Of a stretch of DNA of 64,000 bases, positions 1-9,119 are shown one piece after another. Every line of letters begins with the position of its first letter. Within the stretch, counting starts at the first letter, position 1. A program made the position numbers and the translations under genes. The DNA comes from VAZQ01 sp035293945 (GTDB taxonomy: Bacteria > Pseudomonadota > Alphaproteobacteria > Rhizobiales > Xanthobacteraceae), in NCBI GenBank assembly GCA_035293945.1, contig DATGLV010000034.1, positions 158,189-222,188 on the forward strand, written 5' to 3'. Under the pieces are notes generated by a model that saw nothing but the letters and a program-made list of their open reading frames with translations, was not told the origin of the DNA and did not search any database.

Positions 1-3
1 TGG

Positions 4-201
4 ATGTGCACAATGATCCGCAAGTGCGAGCGCTGTGGAAATCCGATGGATATGTTTGCCTGCAAGCCGCAGCTTGGAACACTGCCGCAGCTCAAGAGCT
101 ACCGGTGCGCGGGCTGCGGTCACGTCGAGACTGACGCGGGCAGCATCGCCCCTCTCGGACGCGGCGAGGTGTATCGCGTCGAAACAGAGGCCGTTCCGTA
201 G
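4..201 (+). CDS. small protein with two CxxC pairs (zinc-ribbon-like)
   Basis: A 65-residue protein with cysteine pairs C8-x2-C11 and C35-x2-C38, spaced as in a zinc ribbon. A single cysteine, C20, lies between them. The ATG at 4 is so close to the window edge that a longer upstream start cannot be excluded, and a second ATG at 13 gives a 62-residue form. It converges tail to tail with mtaB, whose stop codon is adjacent. No function is recognised. A structural or nucleic-acid-binding zinc role is only an inference from the cysteine spacing. Confidence 0.55.
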   Translation: MCTMIRKCERCGNPMDMFACKPQLGTLPQLKSYRCAGCGHVETDAGSIAPLGRGEVYRVETEAVP

Positions 202-1530
202 CTAATAAAGCTTCGCCATCGTTTGCTCGAGATCTACCCGGCTTGGCTCGGCGACGAGCTGCCGCCCGTCGTGGCCGGTGATCGTAACGTCCACGATGTC
301 GCCCGGTGTCGCGCTCCGCACGATCCGCGTGCGCGTGAACTGTTCGGTGCGCCCGATTGCTTGCGTTTCCATCAACAGCCGGTGCCGCTTGCCGATCTCG
401 GCAACGAGATGCCGCCGCAGTGCGGCCTCCCCCTTTTGCCGCAACGTCGCGGCGCGAGCCCTGACGATGTGGGAAGGAACCTGCGGCATGCGCGCCGCCG
501 CAGTGCCCGGTCGCGGCGAGAACGGGAACACGTGCAGGTGCGTGAGGGCGCATTCGTCGACCAGGTCCAGCGAGCGGGCAAACATCGCCTCGCTCTCGGT
601 CGGGAATCCGGCGATGATGTCGGCGCCGAACACCACGTCGGGCCGCAAACGGCGGACTTGGTCGCAGAACGCGATAGCGTCGGCGCGCAGATGCCGGCGC
701 TTCATGCGCTTGAGGGTCATGTCATCGCCGGCCTGCAGCGACAGATGCAGATGCGGCATAAGGCGGGCGTCGCTTGCCAATGCGTCGAGCAGGTCGCGGT
801 CGGCTTCGATTGAATCGATCGATGAGAGGCGCAAACGCTCGAGCTCGCCTACGTGCTTGAGGATTTGCTTGATCAGGCTGCCAAGCCGCGGACGACCGGG
901 CAGCGAGCCCCCGTAGCTCGTGAGGTCAACGCCCGTCAGCACGACCTCGCGGTAGCCGCGCTCGACCAGGCGGCGCACCTGATCGACCACCTCGCCCATC
1001 GGCACCGAGCGCGAATTGCCGCGTCCAAACGGAATGATGCAGAAGGTGCAGCGGTGATCGCAGCCGTTCTGCACTTGGACGAACGCCCGGGCGCGACCCT
1101 CAAATCCGTCGATCAAGTGCAGCGCGGTCTCATTCAACCCCATGATGTCGTTGACGACCGCCTTCTCCTCGCGCGGCAACGAGCCGTCTCCCGCCTGCGT
1201 AAACAGCGCACGCGTCTCGTGCCAGGATTCGGCCGAAAGCTTCTCGGCATTGCCCAGCACGCGATCGACTTCGGGCATGTCGCTGAAGGCCTCCGGCTCG
1301 ACTTGCGCTGCGCAACCGGTGACCACGATGCGCGCGTGCGGCCGCTCGCGGGCAAGCTTGCGGATGGCCTGCCGGGCCTGCCGGGCGGCTTCCGCCGTGA
1401 CCGCGCAAGTATTCACCACGATCGTGTCTGACGCACCATTGGCGAGACCGGCGGCCTGCGCCTGGGCGCGGATGACCTCCGACTCGTAGGCGTTGAGACG
1501 GCAGCCGAAGGTGACCAGCTCGACGCTCAT
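202..1530 (-). CDS. mtaB: tRNA t6A37 methylthiotransferase MtaB
   Basis: Radical-SAM methylthiotransferase that converts t6A37 to ms2t6A in ANN-decoding tRNAs. The N-terminal UPF0004 domain has its three cluster cysteines at C10, C42 and C73. The radical SAM motif CxxxCxxC is at C157, C161 and C164, and a TRAM-like C-terminal domain follows. The length (442 aa) and the N-terminal FGCRLN motif separate it from MiaB, which is also present at 20.6 kb. It lies 48 bp downstream of dapF on the same strand, a pairing I know from other alphaproteobacteria, so the two are probably co-transcribed. Confidence 0.95.
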   Translation of the reverse strand: MSVELVTFGCRLNAYESEVIRAQAQAAGLANGASDTIVVNTCAVTAEAARQARQAIRKLARERPHARIVVTGCAAQVEPEAFSDMPEVDRVLGNAEKLSAESWHETRALFTQAGDGSLPREEKAVVNDIMGLNETALHLIDGFEGRARAFVQVQNGCDHRCTFCIIPFGRGNSRSVPMGEVVDQVRRLVERGYREVVLTGVDLTSYGGSLPGRPRLGSLIKQILKHVGELERLRLSSIDSIEADRDLLDALASDARLMPHLHLSLQAGDDMTLKRMKRRHLRADAIAFCDQVRRLRPDVVFGADIIAGFPTESEAMFARSLDLVDECALTHLHVFPFSPRPGTAAARMPQVPSHIVRARAATLRQKGEAALRRHLVAEIGKRHRLLMETQAIGRTEQFTRTRIVRSATPGDIVDVTITGHDGRQLVAEPSRVDLEQTMAKLY

Positions 1531-1578
1531 GGCTTGATGCTCATCGGCTCCACGGCCACGCCTTCCCTCGGGGTGGCT

Positions 1579-2466
1579 TCACGCGACGCCGGCTGCGAAC
1601 AAGGCTGGATCGAACGTGCCGGCATATTCATACTCGACCGGGCCGGTCATCAGCACGTGATCGTCGCGCGTCCGCCATTCGATCAGCAGGTCACCGCCCG
1701 GAAGCGATACCCGAACCTTCCGCTCTGTACGCCTGAGCCGTGCGGCCGCTACCGCCGCCGCACAGGCAGCCGAGCCGCAGGCCTTGGTGAGACCGGCGCC
1801 GCGCTCCCAGGTGCGCAGCACGATATGGTCGCGCGCCTTGACGGCGGCGAGCGAAATATTGGCGCGCTCGGGGAAAACCGGATGGCACTCGAGGAGCGAC
1901 CCGATCCGAACGAGATCATAAGCTTCGACGTCGTCCACCCAGAACACCGCGTGCGGATTGCCCATGTTGACGACCGAAGGCGAATGCAGGATCGGCTTGT
2001 CGATCGGCCCGATCTGCAGCTCGATCGCCCGCGTATCGTGGAATTCCTCCGCCAGAGGAATCTCGTTCCAGGCAAAACGCGGCTTCCCCATGTCCACGGT
2101 GGAAACGCGCGGCTCTGTGCCCTTCCAGCAATTCAACAGACCGGCGCGTGTCTCAAACGTCAGCGCGGTCCTGCCGGTCTCCACGAACATGAGCTCGGCG
2201 ACACAGCGCATGCCGTTGCCGCACGCACCCGCTTCCGAGCCGTCATTGTTGTAGATGCGCACGAAGGCATCGGTGCCGACGGTGCGCGGGGAATAAAGCA
2301 CCATGAGCTGATCATAAGGCGCCCCGCCCGGACTCGCGGCGGCGCGCGCTTCCTCAGCCGTCACGATGCTTGCGCCGGCGCCCGGCCCAGCGCGCAGGTC
2401 GACCACCACGATCTCATTGCCGAGACCATTCATCTTCACGAAAGAATGATTGGCGAGTGCACTCAT
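1579..2466 (-). CDS. dapF: diaminopimelate epimerase
   Basis: Converts LL- to meso-diaminopimelate for lysine and peptidoglycan synthesis, in the cytoplasm and without PLP. Both catalytic cysteines are visible: C82 in ACGNGMRC and C230 in KACGSAAC. The start MNGLGN region lies at residues 12-17 after a short leader, and the 295-residue length is normal. It is the first gene of a likely dapF-mtaB unit. The 266 bp upstream, to the divergent gene at 2733, must hold its promoter. Confidence 0.96.
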   Translation of the reverse strand: MSALANHSFVKMNGLGNEIVVVDLRAGPGAGASIVTAEEARAAASPGGAPYDQLMVLYSPRTVGTDAFVRIYNNDGSEAGACGNGMRCVAELMFVETGRTALTFETRAGLLNCWKGTEPRVSTVDMGKPRFAWNEIPLAEEFHDTRAIELQIGPIDKPILHSPSVVNMGNPHAVFWVDDVEAYDLVRIGSLLECHPVFPERANISLAAVKARDHIVLRTWERGAGLTKACGSAACAAAVAAARLRRTERKVRVSLPGGDLLIEWRTRDDHVLMTGPVEYEYAGTFDPALFAAGVA

Positions 2467-2732
2467 CTTCGCGCGCGCGATCCGTCAACTTGCCGATACC
2501 GCCGGTCATATAGGGACAAAATCGTCACATTGGCCAGTGCCCGGTTTGTCATGCCGGCGGGACGAACGGCCTCACGGAGAGTTGCATGTATTCCAGGCGG
2601 GGTCCGGGTCCGGGCGCGTGGTATGTTCAGTCGCGATTCCCCGCTTCGGGCTTGCGATTTTCCTGACGGCCCGGCTGCCGCGGTCCGGAAGGGACTCCAT
2701 TTTCCGAGGCCTCATGTGTCAGGGAGCCTGTG

Positions 2733-3302
2733 ATGTCGCTTGGCCGTTTCATCCCGCTCTTGGTGATCCTCGCGGCGCTGATCGGCGCCGTCTGCCCGCA
2801 GCCCGGATGGGCCCAGAAGGCCGTCGCCACCCAATCGATCGATCCGTTCGGGCAGGAGGTGAAGCTCGCGCCCAAGACCATCGTTTACGTGGCAGGGTCG
2901 GGAACTTGGGACAAGGCGTACGACATCCTGGTCGATGCCTTCAAGGAGCTCAATGCCTACCTGGACAGCGCCGGCCTTACGGCCGCTGGGCCGGCGATGA
3001 CGATCTATACATCGACGGATGATACCGGATTCGATTTCAAAGCCGCCGTTCCATTGGCCGAAGCCCCCAAAGCTGCGCCCAGCCGCGGCATCGCGCTCGG
3101 CCAATCGCCGGAGGGAAAGGTGCTGAAATTCGTGCACCGCGGCTCCTACGACGACATGAACCAAACCTATGAGGCGATCACCAACTATCTGGATGAGAAC
3201 GGTCTCGATGCCAAGGATCTCCTCATCGAGGAATACGTGACCGATTTGGCGAAGAGTCCCTCCGACAAGCTGGTGGTGAACGTCTTCGTGCCGCTGAAAT
3301 AG
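2733..3302 (+). CDS. exported GyrI-like / effector-binding domain protein
   Basis: A 189-residue protein with a clear signal peptide (hydrophobic residues about 6-22, then an Ala-rich cleavage region ending near AQA). The mature part resembles a GyrI-like (AraC effector-binding) fold: a YVAGSGTWD strand, a long helix, and a C-terminal VNVFVPLK strand typical of that family. Members in the periplasm have no DNA-binding part and probably bind small molecules, but the ligand is unknown. The ATG at 2733 was chosen because GGGAGCC lies just upstream. A GTG at 2730 would add one residue. Confidence 0.75.
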   Translation: MSLGRFIPLLVILAALIGAVCPQPGWAQKAVATQSIDPFGQEVKLAPKTIVYVAGSGTWDKAYDILVDAFKELNAYLDSAGLTAAGPAMTIYTSTDDTGFDFKAAVPLAEAPKAAPSRGIALGQSPEGKVLKFVHRGSYDDMNQTYEAITNYLDENGLDAKDLLIEEYVTDLAKSPSDKLVVNVFVPLK

Positions 3303-3322
3303 GTTATTGCGCTGCGAGCTAC

Positions 3323-4315
3323 TTATTCCGACCCTTGGAGTCCCGCCTGCTTCACGACCGCCCCCCAGCGGGCGATTTCCGACCTGACGAAACCCTCGAG
3401 GCCTTCGATGGACGGATTATCCATCGGCAGCATGCCGCCATTGACGATCTGCTGCTTGAATTCAGGCTGCGCCACGACCCGCAGAATTTCCTCGTGCAGC
3501 CTGTCGATGACCAGGGGCGGCGTTTTCGCTGGCGCCACGATCATCTGCCAAGAGGCCACATCAAAGCCCGGCACCCCTGCCTCGGCGATCGGCGGGATAT
3601 CGGGAAACTGCGCGAGCCGCGCCCGGGCCGAAATGCCGAGCGGCCGGATCGCCCCGGTCTGCAACATCCCTACCGCAGGCCCGAAATCCACGAAGGCCAG
3701 GGGGATGTGGCCCGCCACCAGGTCATTGAGGAGGGGCAAGCTCCCCCGGTAGGGAATGTGTGACATCTCGATGCCGGTCATGCTCTTGAAGAGCTCGGCA
3801 TAGAGATGGTGTGGGGTCCCGGGACCGGCCGAGCCGAAGGACAGCTCGCCAGGCTTCTGCTTGGCGAGCGCGATCAGCTCCTTGACCGAATGCACCGGCA
3901 GTGCCGGATTGACCGCAAGCACGAAGGGAGTCTGCGCGACGAGTGCGAGCGGCACGAAGTCCGCGAGCGGATCGTAGGGTAGGTTCCGATAGATCGAGAT
4001 CGCCACCGCCATCGTAGGGCTGGGCGCCATCAAAAGTGTGTAGCCGTCCGGATTGGCGCGTGCCACGAAGGCCGCCCCAGTGGTGCTGCCCGCCCCCGGC
4101 CGATCCTCGACAACGAATGGCCGGCCGAAGCGCCGCTCCAAGCGATCTGCCACCAGCCGCCCGAGGATGTCAGTTCCGCCGCCGGCCGCGAATGGAACCA
4201 CGATCGTGACTGGTCGGGCCGGATAGTCCTGCGCCTGCGCCCGCGACCCGCCGGAAAAAAGGGCGAGAGCCGCGGCCAGCAGCGACAACCTCATCAGCGA
4301 ATCGAGGCGGGCCAT
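3323..4315 (-). CDS. Bug/TctC-family periplasmic substrate-binding protein
   Basis: A 330-residue tripartite-tricarboxylate-transporter receptor of the Bug family. It has an N-terminal signal peptide ending near AQAQ, then YPARPVTIVVPFAAGGGTD, the signature first strand and loop of these proteins, which bind carboxylates. A second Bug protein lies at 49.2 kb. No TctA/TctB membrane genes are nearby, as is common for the many orphan Bug receptors. The ligand cannot be read from sequence. It ends 21 bp from the convergent gene before it. Confidence 0.9.
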   Translation of the reverse strand: MARLDSLMRLSLLAAALALFSGGSRAQAQDYPARPVTIVVPFAAGGGTDILGRLVADRLERRFGRPFVVEDRPGAGSTTGAAFVARANPDGYTLLMAPSPTMAVAISIYRNLPYDPLADFVPLALVAQTPFVLAVNPALPVHSVKELIALAKQKPGELSFGSAGPGTPHHLYAELFKSMTGIEMSHIPYRGSLPLLNDLVAGHIPLAFVDFGPAVGMLQTGAIRPLGISARARLAQFPDIPPIAEAGVPGFDVASWQMIVAPAKTPPLVIDRLHEEILRVVAQPEFKQQIVNGGMLPMDNPSIEGLEGFVRSEIARWGAVVKQAGLQGSE

Positions 4316-4429
4316 TTACTTTAATGATAGCCTGTCGACGGCCGCCTTGGCCAACCGGAAAAGGGCGACGGCCAGGCGCAGCGCCCGGGTTCGGTCTGAC
4401 CCGCCGGTCATCGCTTCCGCCTTGATTTC

Positions 4430-4458
4430 TTGACAGTTTGCGCCCTGCCCGTCATAAG
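4430..4458 (+). promoter_or_regulatory. sigma-70 promoter for rplU-rpmA
   Basis: A perfect -35 hexamer TTGACA (4430-4435) is followed after 17 bp by CATAAG (4453-4458), a 4/6 match to the -10 consensus. It sits 130 bp ahead of rplU in a 274-bp gap with no gene, so the transcript would have a leader of about 125 nt. Confidence 0.6.
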
Positions 4459-4589
4459 CATCGCTGCGGCGGCCGGGCCAAAAGGTCCAAGGGACGCCCC
4501 TTCAATCCAAGAAACGATTGAAATCAACCGACTGGAAGAAGCCGGTCCGGAACCTTCCGGCACCGGGGTCGAACACAGGGACAAAAACG

Positions 4590-4991
4590 ATGTTCGCAGT
4601 CATCAGAACCGGCGGCAAGCAGTACCGGGTGGCCGCCCAGGATACCCTAAAGGTCGACCGGCTCGACGGCGAGCCGGGGCAGATCGTGCAATTTGGCGAG
4701 GTGCTGGCGGTCGGTGGCGACACTGTGACGGTGGGCAAGCCCACGGTTGCGGGGGCCTCGGTGGCCGCGGAAGTGCTGGAGCAAGGTCGCGGCCCCAAGA
4801 TCATCGCCTTCAAGAAGCGCCGGCGGAAGAACTCGCGCCGCAAGCGCGGCTTCCGCGCCGAGTTCACGCTGGTGCGGATCACCGAGATCCTGACCGACGG
4901 GCAGAAGCCGACCCTGACGGCGAGCGTTCCGAAGCGTTACATCAAGCCGGCGCGGGCGGAAGAAAATTCCTCCGCGGCAGCCGAGAAGTGA
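4590..4991 (+). CDS. rplU: 50S ribosomal protein L21
   Basis: Large-subunit protein that binds 23S rRNA. The ATG at 4590 gives the canonical [12 protein letters not shown] start. An in-frame upstream ATG at 4518 would add 24 unrelated residues and was rejected. The protein is 133 residues, with an extended C-terminal tail (residues about 105-133, Ala/Glu-rich) as in many alphaproteobacteria. It is followed by rpmA 52 bp downstream, the universal rplU-rpmA order. obgE, often the third gene, is here displaced by about 5 kb. Confidence 0.97.
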   Translation: MFAVIRTGGKQYRVAAQDTLKVDRLDGEPGQIVQFGEVLAVGGDTVTVGKPTVAGASVAAEVLEQGRGPKIIAFKKRRRKNSRRKRGFRAEFTLVRITEILTDGQKPTLTASVPKRYIKPARAEENSSAAAEK

Positions 4992-5043
4992 TGATTTCGA
5001 CATAAATCCAGGCTATGTAACCGGCGAATTCAGGACGATCACG

Positions 5044-5316
5044 ATGGCTCACAAGAAAGCAGGCGGCTCCTCGCGTAACGGCCGCGACTCCAACAGCCAG
5101 CGCCTTGGCATCAAGGCTTTCGGCGGCGAGAGCGTGCTTGCCGGCAATATCCTGGCGCGCCAGCGCGGCACCCAGTGGCATCCCGGGCGCAATGTCGGCC
5201 TCGGGCGCGATCATACGCTTTTCGCCCTGGTGAACGGCCGCGTCGAATTCCGCACCAAAGCCAAAGGTCGCATCTTTGTGTCGGTGGTGCCGATGACGGA
5301 GGCCGCAGCCGAATAG
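5044..5316 (+). CDS. rpmA: 50S ribosomal protein L27
   Basis: A 90-residue L27 with the classic [16 protein letters not shown] start. Its N-terminal tail reaches the peptidyl-transferase centre. It begins directly at MAHKK, so there is no N-terminal pro-peptide of the Firmicutes type. It is co-transcribed with rplU and followed by a strong intrinsic terminator at 5402-5434. Confidence 0.97.
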   Translation: MAHKKAGGSSRNGRDSNSQRLGIKAFGGESVLAGNILARQRGTQWHPGRNVGLGRDHTLFALVNGRVEFRTKAKGRIFVSVVPMTEAAAE

Positions 5317-5401
5317 AACGGCGGATCATCCCAAGGTCTGCCGGCACAAGTCGAACCGGCGGACCCTACGGACAGATCGATCAAGATCAAAGTGGGTTCC
5401 A

Positions 5402-5434
5402 AAGGGGAGACCGGAGTGCCGGCTCCCCTTTTTT
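5402..5434 (+). terminator. rho-independent terminator after rpmA
   Basis: The arms AAGGGGAG (5402-5409) and CTCCCCTT (5423-5430) enclose a second short CCGG/CCGG pairing and are followed by a run of T (TTTTTTGCTT). It ends the rplU-rpmA transcript. Confidence 0.85.
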
Positions 5435-5480
5435 GCTTTAGCGGCCTTGGGGGGCCGCGACCAAGCCTGGAGCCCATGCC

Positions 5481-6098
5481 ATGACGTCGCTGGAAGCCTG
5501 CCGCGAAGAGCCCTGCCGGACCACAAACGTCCCGGTCATCAAGACCGCGCGCCTGGTGCTGCGCCCGCCGCGCGCAACCGACGCCACGGCAATCACCGCC
5601 ATCATCAATGACCCGCTCATTGCGGAGAACACGGCGCGCATTCCGCATCCCTACCTGCTCGCGGATGCGCACGACTTCCTGGCGAGCGCCAATCGCGGCC
5701 CGGAGCACCTGTCACTGTTGATCACGCTTGCCGACGGCACCCTGATCGGCGGCTGCGGGATTCATCCGGGCCTCGAGAGCCAGCCCGAGCCTGGCTACTG
5801 GCTCGCCGTCCCACATTGGGGACACGGCTATGCGACGGAAGCTGCGCGCGCGCTCATCGACCATGCATTCGCACGGATGAGCTGCGAGCGGCTGGTCGGG
5901 CGGGCTCGTGTCAGCAATCCGGCCTCACGGCGTGTGCTGGAGAAATGCGGCTTCCAGTGGACCGGCGTCGCGCTCATCCGCATTCGCTCCCTGCGGTCAT
6001 CGGCGCCGGTCGACTGCTTCCGGCTCGATCGCCGGCTTTGGGCCTCGCTGCGCAGCTGGGGGAACGCGAGCGAAAGCGCGGGGGAGCCGATACCATGA
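5481..6098 (+). CDS. GNAT-family N-acetyltransferase (RimJ/RimL-like)
   Basis: A 205-residue acetyltransferase of the GNAT_3 type. It shows TARLVLRPP near residue 22, the acetyl-CoA-loop region WGHGYATEAARALI (about residues 111-124) and the late RVLEKCGFQ motif, which together mark RimJ/RimL-like enzymes acting on N-termini or small amines. The substrate is unknown. Its TGA overlaps the ATG of the following HIT gene (ATGA), so the two are translationally coupled. Confidence 0.88.
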   Translation: MTSLEACREEPCRTTNVPVIKTARLVLRPPRATDATAITAIINDPLIAENTARIPHPYLLADAHDFLASANRGPEHLSLLITLADGTLIGGCGIHPGLESQPEPGYWLAVPHWGHGYATEAARALIDHAFARMSCERLVGRARVSNPASRRVLEKCGFQWTGVALIRIRSLRSSAPVDCFRLDRRLWASLRSWGNASESAGEPIP

Positions 6099-6568
6099 GC
6101 AGCGACTGTCTGTTTTGCCGCATCGGTCAGCGGAAGGTCGCGGCCCATATCGTGTACGAGGACGAGCGCCTGCTCGCCTTTCTGGACCGGGGCCCGATCC
6201 GCCCCGGCCACACCCAGATCCTGCCGCGGGAGCATTTCCCTTATTTCGACGATGCGCCGACTGATCTTCTCGCCGCCATCGTGACGGTTGGACAGCAGAT
6301 CGCGCGCGCCATGAAGCAGACGCTGCAGGTCCCGCGCGTCGCGCTCCTGTTCACCGGCGGCGACATCGCCCATGTGCACGCCCACGCAGTGCCGATCCAC
6401 GAGGAGACGGACATCACCTCGCGTCGCTATATTGTCGAAGAGTCGGTGACGTTCCGCTGCCTACCATCGCCGAGCGAGGCAGAACTCGCGAGAACCGCCG
6501 CCGGTCTGCGCCGTGCGTTGGAGGCAAGGGGGCCACGCCCTCCACGGGAGCAAGTGGCGCACTCGTAA
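6095..6568 (+). CDS. HIT-family nucleotide hydrolase/transferase
   Basis: A 157-residue histidine-triad protein. The triad H93-x-H95-x-H97 (HVHAHAVP) is intact, and C5/C8 near the N-terminus with H47 resembles the zinc site of HinT/PKCI-like members. It hydrolyses or transfers nucleotides from phosphoramidates or dinucleotides. The exact substrate is unknown. The ATG at 6095 overlaps the stop of the GNAT gene. A longer reading from 5816 has unrelated sequence and was not used. Confidence 0.9.
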   Translation: MSSDCLFCRIGQRKVAAHIVYEDERLLAFLDRGPIRPGHTQILPREHFPYFDDAPTDLLAAIVTVGQQIARAMKQTLQVPRVALLFTGGDIAHVHAHAVPIHEETDITSRRYIVEESVTFRCLPSPSEAELARTAAGLRRALEARGPRPPREQVAHS

Positions 6569-6609
6569 AGACGATAGGATCGGGGAGCGAGAAGACAAGG
6601 AGCAACAAG

Positions 6610-7023
6610 ATGCCGGTTCCGTTCGCCATCCGGGGCATCGATCACGTGGTGCTGCGCGCCACCGATCCGGCCGCTCTCGAGCGCTTCTACATCGAGGTGT
6701 TGGGCTGCGCGTTCGAGAAACGCCAGGGAACCCTGACGCAACTGCGTGCCGGAAGTGCACTCATCGACATCGTGCCGGCCGATGCGCAAGGTCCCGCCGG
6801 CGGCACCTCGCGCTCCGGCGGCGCCAACCTCGATCATCTTTGCCTGCGCATCGAGCCGTTCGATGCCGCCGCGATCGCGGCGCATCTCGCCCAATGCGGC
6901 GCATCGTGCGGGCCGGAGGCCTCGCGCTATGGTGCGGAGGGCCAGGGACCTTCCGTTTATCTCACCGATCCGGAAGGCAACGGCGTTGAGCTCAAGGGCC
7001 CTGTTGCGGGCTGGCAGCGATAG
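6610..7023 (+). CDS. VOC-family protein (glyoxalase/dioxygenase fold)
   Basis: A 137-residue single-unit vicinal-oxygen-chelate protein. The fold is seen in IDHVVLRATDP (first metal-ligand strand), LDHLCLRIEPF in the second half, and YLTDPEGNGVELKGP with the terminal ligand Glu. It resembles the small uncharacterised VOC proteins annotated as virulence or glyoxalase-like. The substrate is unknown. It starts 42 bp after the HIT gene and may share its transcript. Confidence 0.87.
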   Translation: MPVPFAIRGIDHVVLRATDPAALERFYIEVLGCAFEKRQGTLTQLRAGSALIDIVPADAQGPAGGTSRSGGANLDHLCLRIEPFDAAAIAAHLAQCGASCGPEASRYGAEGQGPSVYLTDPEGNGVELKGPVAGWQR

Positions 7024-7026
7024 AGA

Positions 7027-7614
7027 TCAAACAATCTCACCGATTCGAATCGAAAGACCCGGCAGCGCTGGCGCGGTCAACGTGTCCTGCGGGCCGTGCT
7101 TGACGATCGATGTCCATCCGTCTCCGCTTGGGCCGGTATGCACCCAAGTGGTGCGCTCGCCGGCATCGATCACCCAAAATTCCTTGACGCGATGTCGGGC
7201 ATAGAGGCGCGCTTTGAGCCCCTTGTCATACGCGAGGCTCGACACCGCGACCTCGATGACGAGCTCGGCTTCACCGGGATCGAGCTGCGCAAAGCCGGAT
7301 GCAGATTTGTTGAACAGATCGCGAGGAAAGACTGCGATGTCCGGCTCGAGCATCGTCGTGTTGGTCAAGTGTAGCGTCGTCTCGGTACCGAGCGTCAAAT
7401 GCTCCGGCAGCGCTCGGGCGATTGAAACAATTAAGGCTGACTTGATCCGCTCGTGCGCCACCCCCTTGGCCGCCATCATCACGATCTCGCCCTCGATCAG
7501 CTCAAACTTCTCGTCCTCGTGGATGATGCCGGCCGCCATCATGCGGGCGATATCCTCGACCGTGAATGCCCGGCGGGGGAAACCTTCGGCGGCAGTGGTG
7601 ACGGCTACGTTCAT
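7027..7614 (-). CDS. Uma2-family PD-(D/E)xK endonuclease-like protein
   Basis: A 195-residue Uma2 (DUF820) protein, a restriction-endonuclease fold common in Cyanobacteria and Bradyrhizobiaceae. Core positions are visible: FELIEGEIVMM, then EPDIAVFPRD, ELVIEVAVSS and a Lys in YDKGLKARLYA. The ATG at 7614 (MNVAVTTAAEGF) starts at the family boundary. An upstream ATG at 7674 overlaps the anti-sigma gene and was not used. It is an orphan without partners. Its biological role is not known for the family. Confidence 0.85.
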   Translation of the reverse strand: MNVAVTTAAEGFPRRAFTVEDIARMMAAGIIHEDEKFELIEGEIVMMAAKGVAHERIKSALIVSIARALPEHLTLGTETTLHLTNTTMLEPDIAVFPRDLFNKSASGFAQLDPGEAELVIEVAVSSLAYDKGLKARLYARHRVKEFWVIDAGERTTWVHTGPSGDGWTSIVKHGPQDTLTAPALPGLSIRIGEIV

Positions 7615-7670
7615 CTGGTGACTTGATTGCTCCGCTCTCCACCCGCAGGATAATAGCGCAAGTGGCCGCT

Positions 7671-8453
7671 TCAAGCCCCGCTGCGCACCGCCGCCGCGAG
7701 CTTGTCGCCGAATTCCTGCAGCTCCTCAGCGTTGATATCGCTCACCGCATAGAAGCTGAAGTCGGCGTGCCGCCAGCGCCAGACATTGAAGCCCTGCAGC
7801 TCTTCCATCGTGGCGGGCAGCTCCGGTCCGTTGGCCTGGGAAACGAACAGGTTGATCACGTGAGCGCGGCGTTTGTACACGATGGCGGCGACCGGCCGCC
7901 CGTCGATGTAATCGACCCGCCCACCGATCAGGGCGAAATTCTGCGCGGTCAAGTCGACGACCGGCGGCGCAATATCGAGACGCCCGTTGAACCACGGCTT
8001 GACGGTGTGCTGGTCGGTCGACTTCACATCGATCAGATGATCGCCTTGCAGCGCGCGCAAGTGCGCCGAGACCACGTCGCCAAGGACGCGCTGATCCTCA
8101 TCCCGGCGAGCCACGAAAACAACAAGCCCCGCCGCCAGTGCTCCGGACACGAGGCTGCCTGTCGCCATCCCGCGGAGGAAGCTGCGGCGGCTCGGCATGG
8201 ACACAACATTGGCGACGACGTTGGACGGTCGCGCCGCCGGCAGCGCATTCTCGATGCGCGCGCGCAACGCCGCCGGCGCCTGGTGGCGCAGCGCCGGCGC
8301 CCCCAGGGCGGCGCGCATCATCCGATAATCGGCGAGCTCTGCAGCGCAACGCGGGCAGTTGGCCGCGTGCGTCTCCACCTCGCACGCATGTCCGGCATCC
8401 AGCTCGCCATCGATGAGTGCGTGGATCAGGCCTTTGGCTTCATCGCAGGTCAT
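7671..8453 (-). CDS. membrane zinc anti-sigma factor
   Basis: A 260-residue anti-sigma factor. The ZAS zinc motif H29-x3-C33-x2-C36 lies in the N-terminal cytoplasmic domain, one membrane segment is at about residues 95-115, and an extracytoplasmic domain follows. Its ATG overlaps the TGA of the sigma gene (ATGA), so the two are produced together. By family knowledge it holds the cognate ECF sigma factor inactive until an envelope or redox signal arrives. The C-terminal domain has no recognised ligand. Confidence 0.9.
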   Translation of the reverse strand: MTCDEAKGLIHALIDGELDAGHACEVETHAANCPRCAAELADYRMMRAALGAPALRHQAPAALRARIENALPAARPSNVVANVVSMPSRRSFLRGMATGSLVSGALAAGLVVFVARRDEDQRVLGDVVSAHLRALQGDHLIDVKSTDQHTVKPWFNGRLDIAPPVVDLTAQNFALIGGRVDYIDGRPVAAIVYKRRAHVINLFVSQANGPELPATMEELQGFNVWRWRHADFSFYAVSDINAEELQEFGDKLAAAVRSGA

Positions 8454-9019
8454 GGCGACCGCTCCTCAAGCGCAGGCGCGCCTTCGGCGCGCCGCCAGGC
8501 TGCACGCAACATGCTGCGCGCGCGACCCAGGCGTGACATCACGGTACCGATCGGGGCGCCGACCACCTCGGCGATTTCCCGGTAGGACAGGTCGTTGATG
8601 TCGCGCAGCACGATCGCCTCGCGAAACGGCTCGGGCAGCGCGCCGACAATCGCCTGCAGGGTCTCGGAGTCGCCCTGCCGCAGCATGGCGGCTTCCGGCG
8701 AATTCTCGCTCTCCTGCCACAGCGGCGAGGCATCCTCGGCGACATCGCCCACCTCGCTCGGCGCACCCGAGCGCCGGGCAAGCTCGGCGCGGCACACATT
8801 GCGCAGGATCGCCATCAGCCAAGGCTTGATGGCTTGCCCGCGAAAGCCGTCGAAGTGACGGAATGCGCGCAAATAGCATTCCTGCACGGCGTCGTCGGCG
8901 TCGGCGGCATTGCGCAACAGATAGCGGGCGAGCGTGTAGACGTCATCGAGATGCGGCAACGCGGCGTCGCGAAAACGCCGCGCCCTCTCCGCCTCCGCGT
9001 CTGCGCCGCCTGCGGCCAT
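8450..9019 (-). CDS. ECF RNA polymerase sigma factor
   Basis: A 189-residue group-4 sigma factor with region 2 (YLLRNAADADDAVQECYLRAF), a short linker, and region 4 (LSYREIAEVVGAPIGTVMSRL). The ATG at 9019 gives a normal ECF length. The upstream ATG at 9115 would add 32 atypical residues. It is coupled to the anti-sigma gene and lies 100 bp downstream of the cupredoxin gene, so a regulon that includes this cluster is likely but not shown. Confidence 0.93.
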   Translation of the reverse strand: MAAGGADAEAERARRFRDAALPHLDDVYTLARYLLRNAADADDAVQECYLRAFRHFDGFRGQAIKPWLMAILRNVCRAELARRSGAPSEVGDVAEDASPLWQESENSPEAAMLRQGDSETLQAIVGALPEPFREAIVLRDINDLSYREIAEVVGAPIGTVMSRLGRARSMLRAAWRRAEGAPALEERSP

Positions 9020-9119
9020 CAACTCGCCTTCGCGGCCCCGGTACCGATGCTCCAGCCCGCGTGCCGCATGCCCGCTTTGCAACACCGGACCCAAGAGGAC
9101 ACTACGAACAAGCATCTGA

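Noticed and set aside
1534..2733. 399-codon plus-strand frame opposite dapF
   Set aside because: Antisense of dapF, whose two catalytic cysteine motifs are clear. No domain is seen in the shadow.
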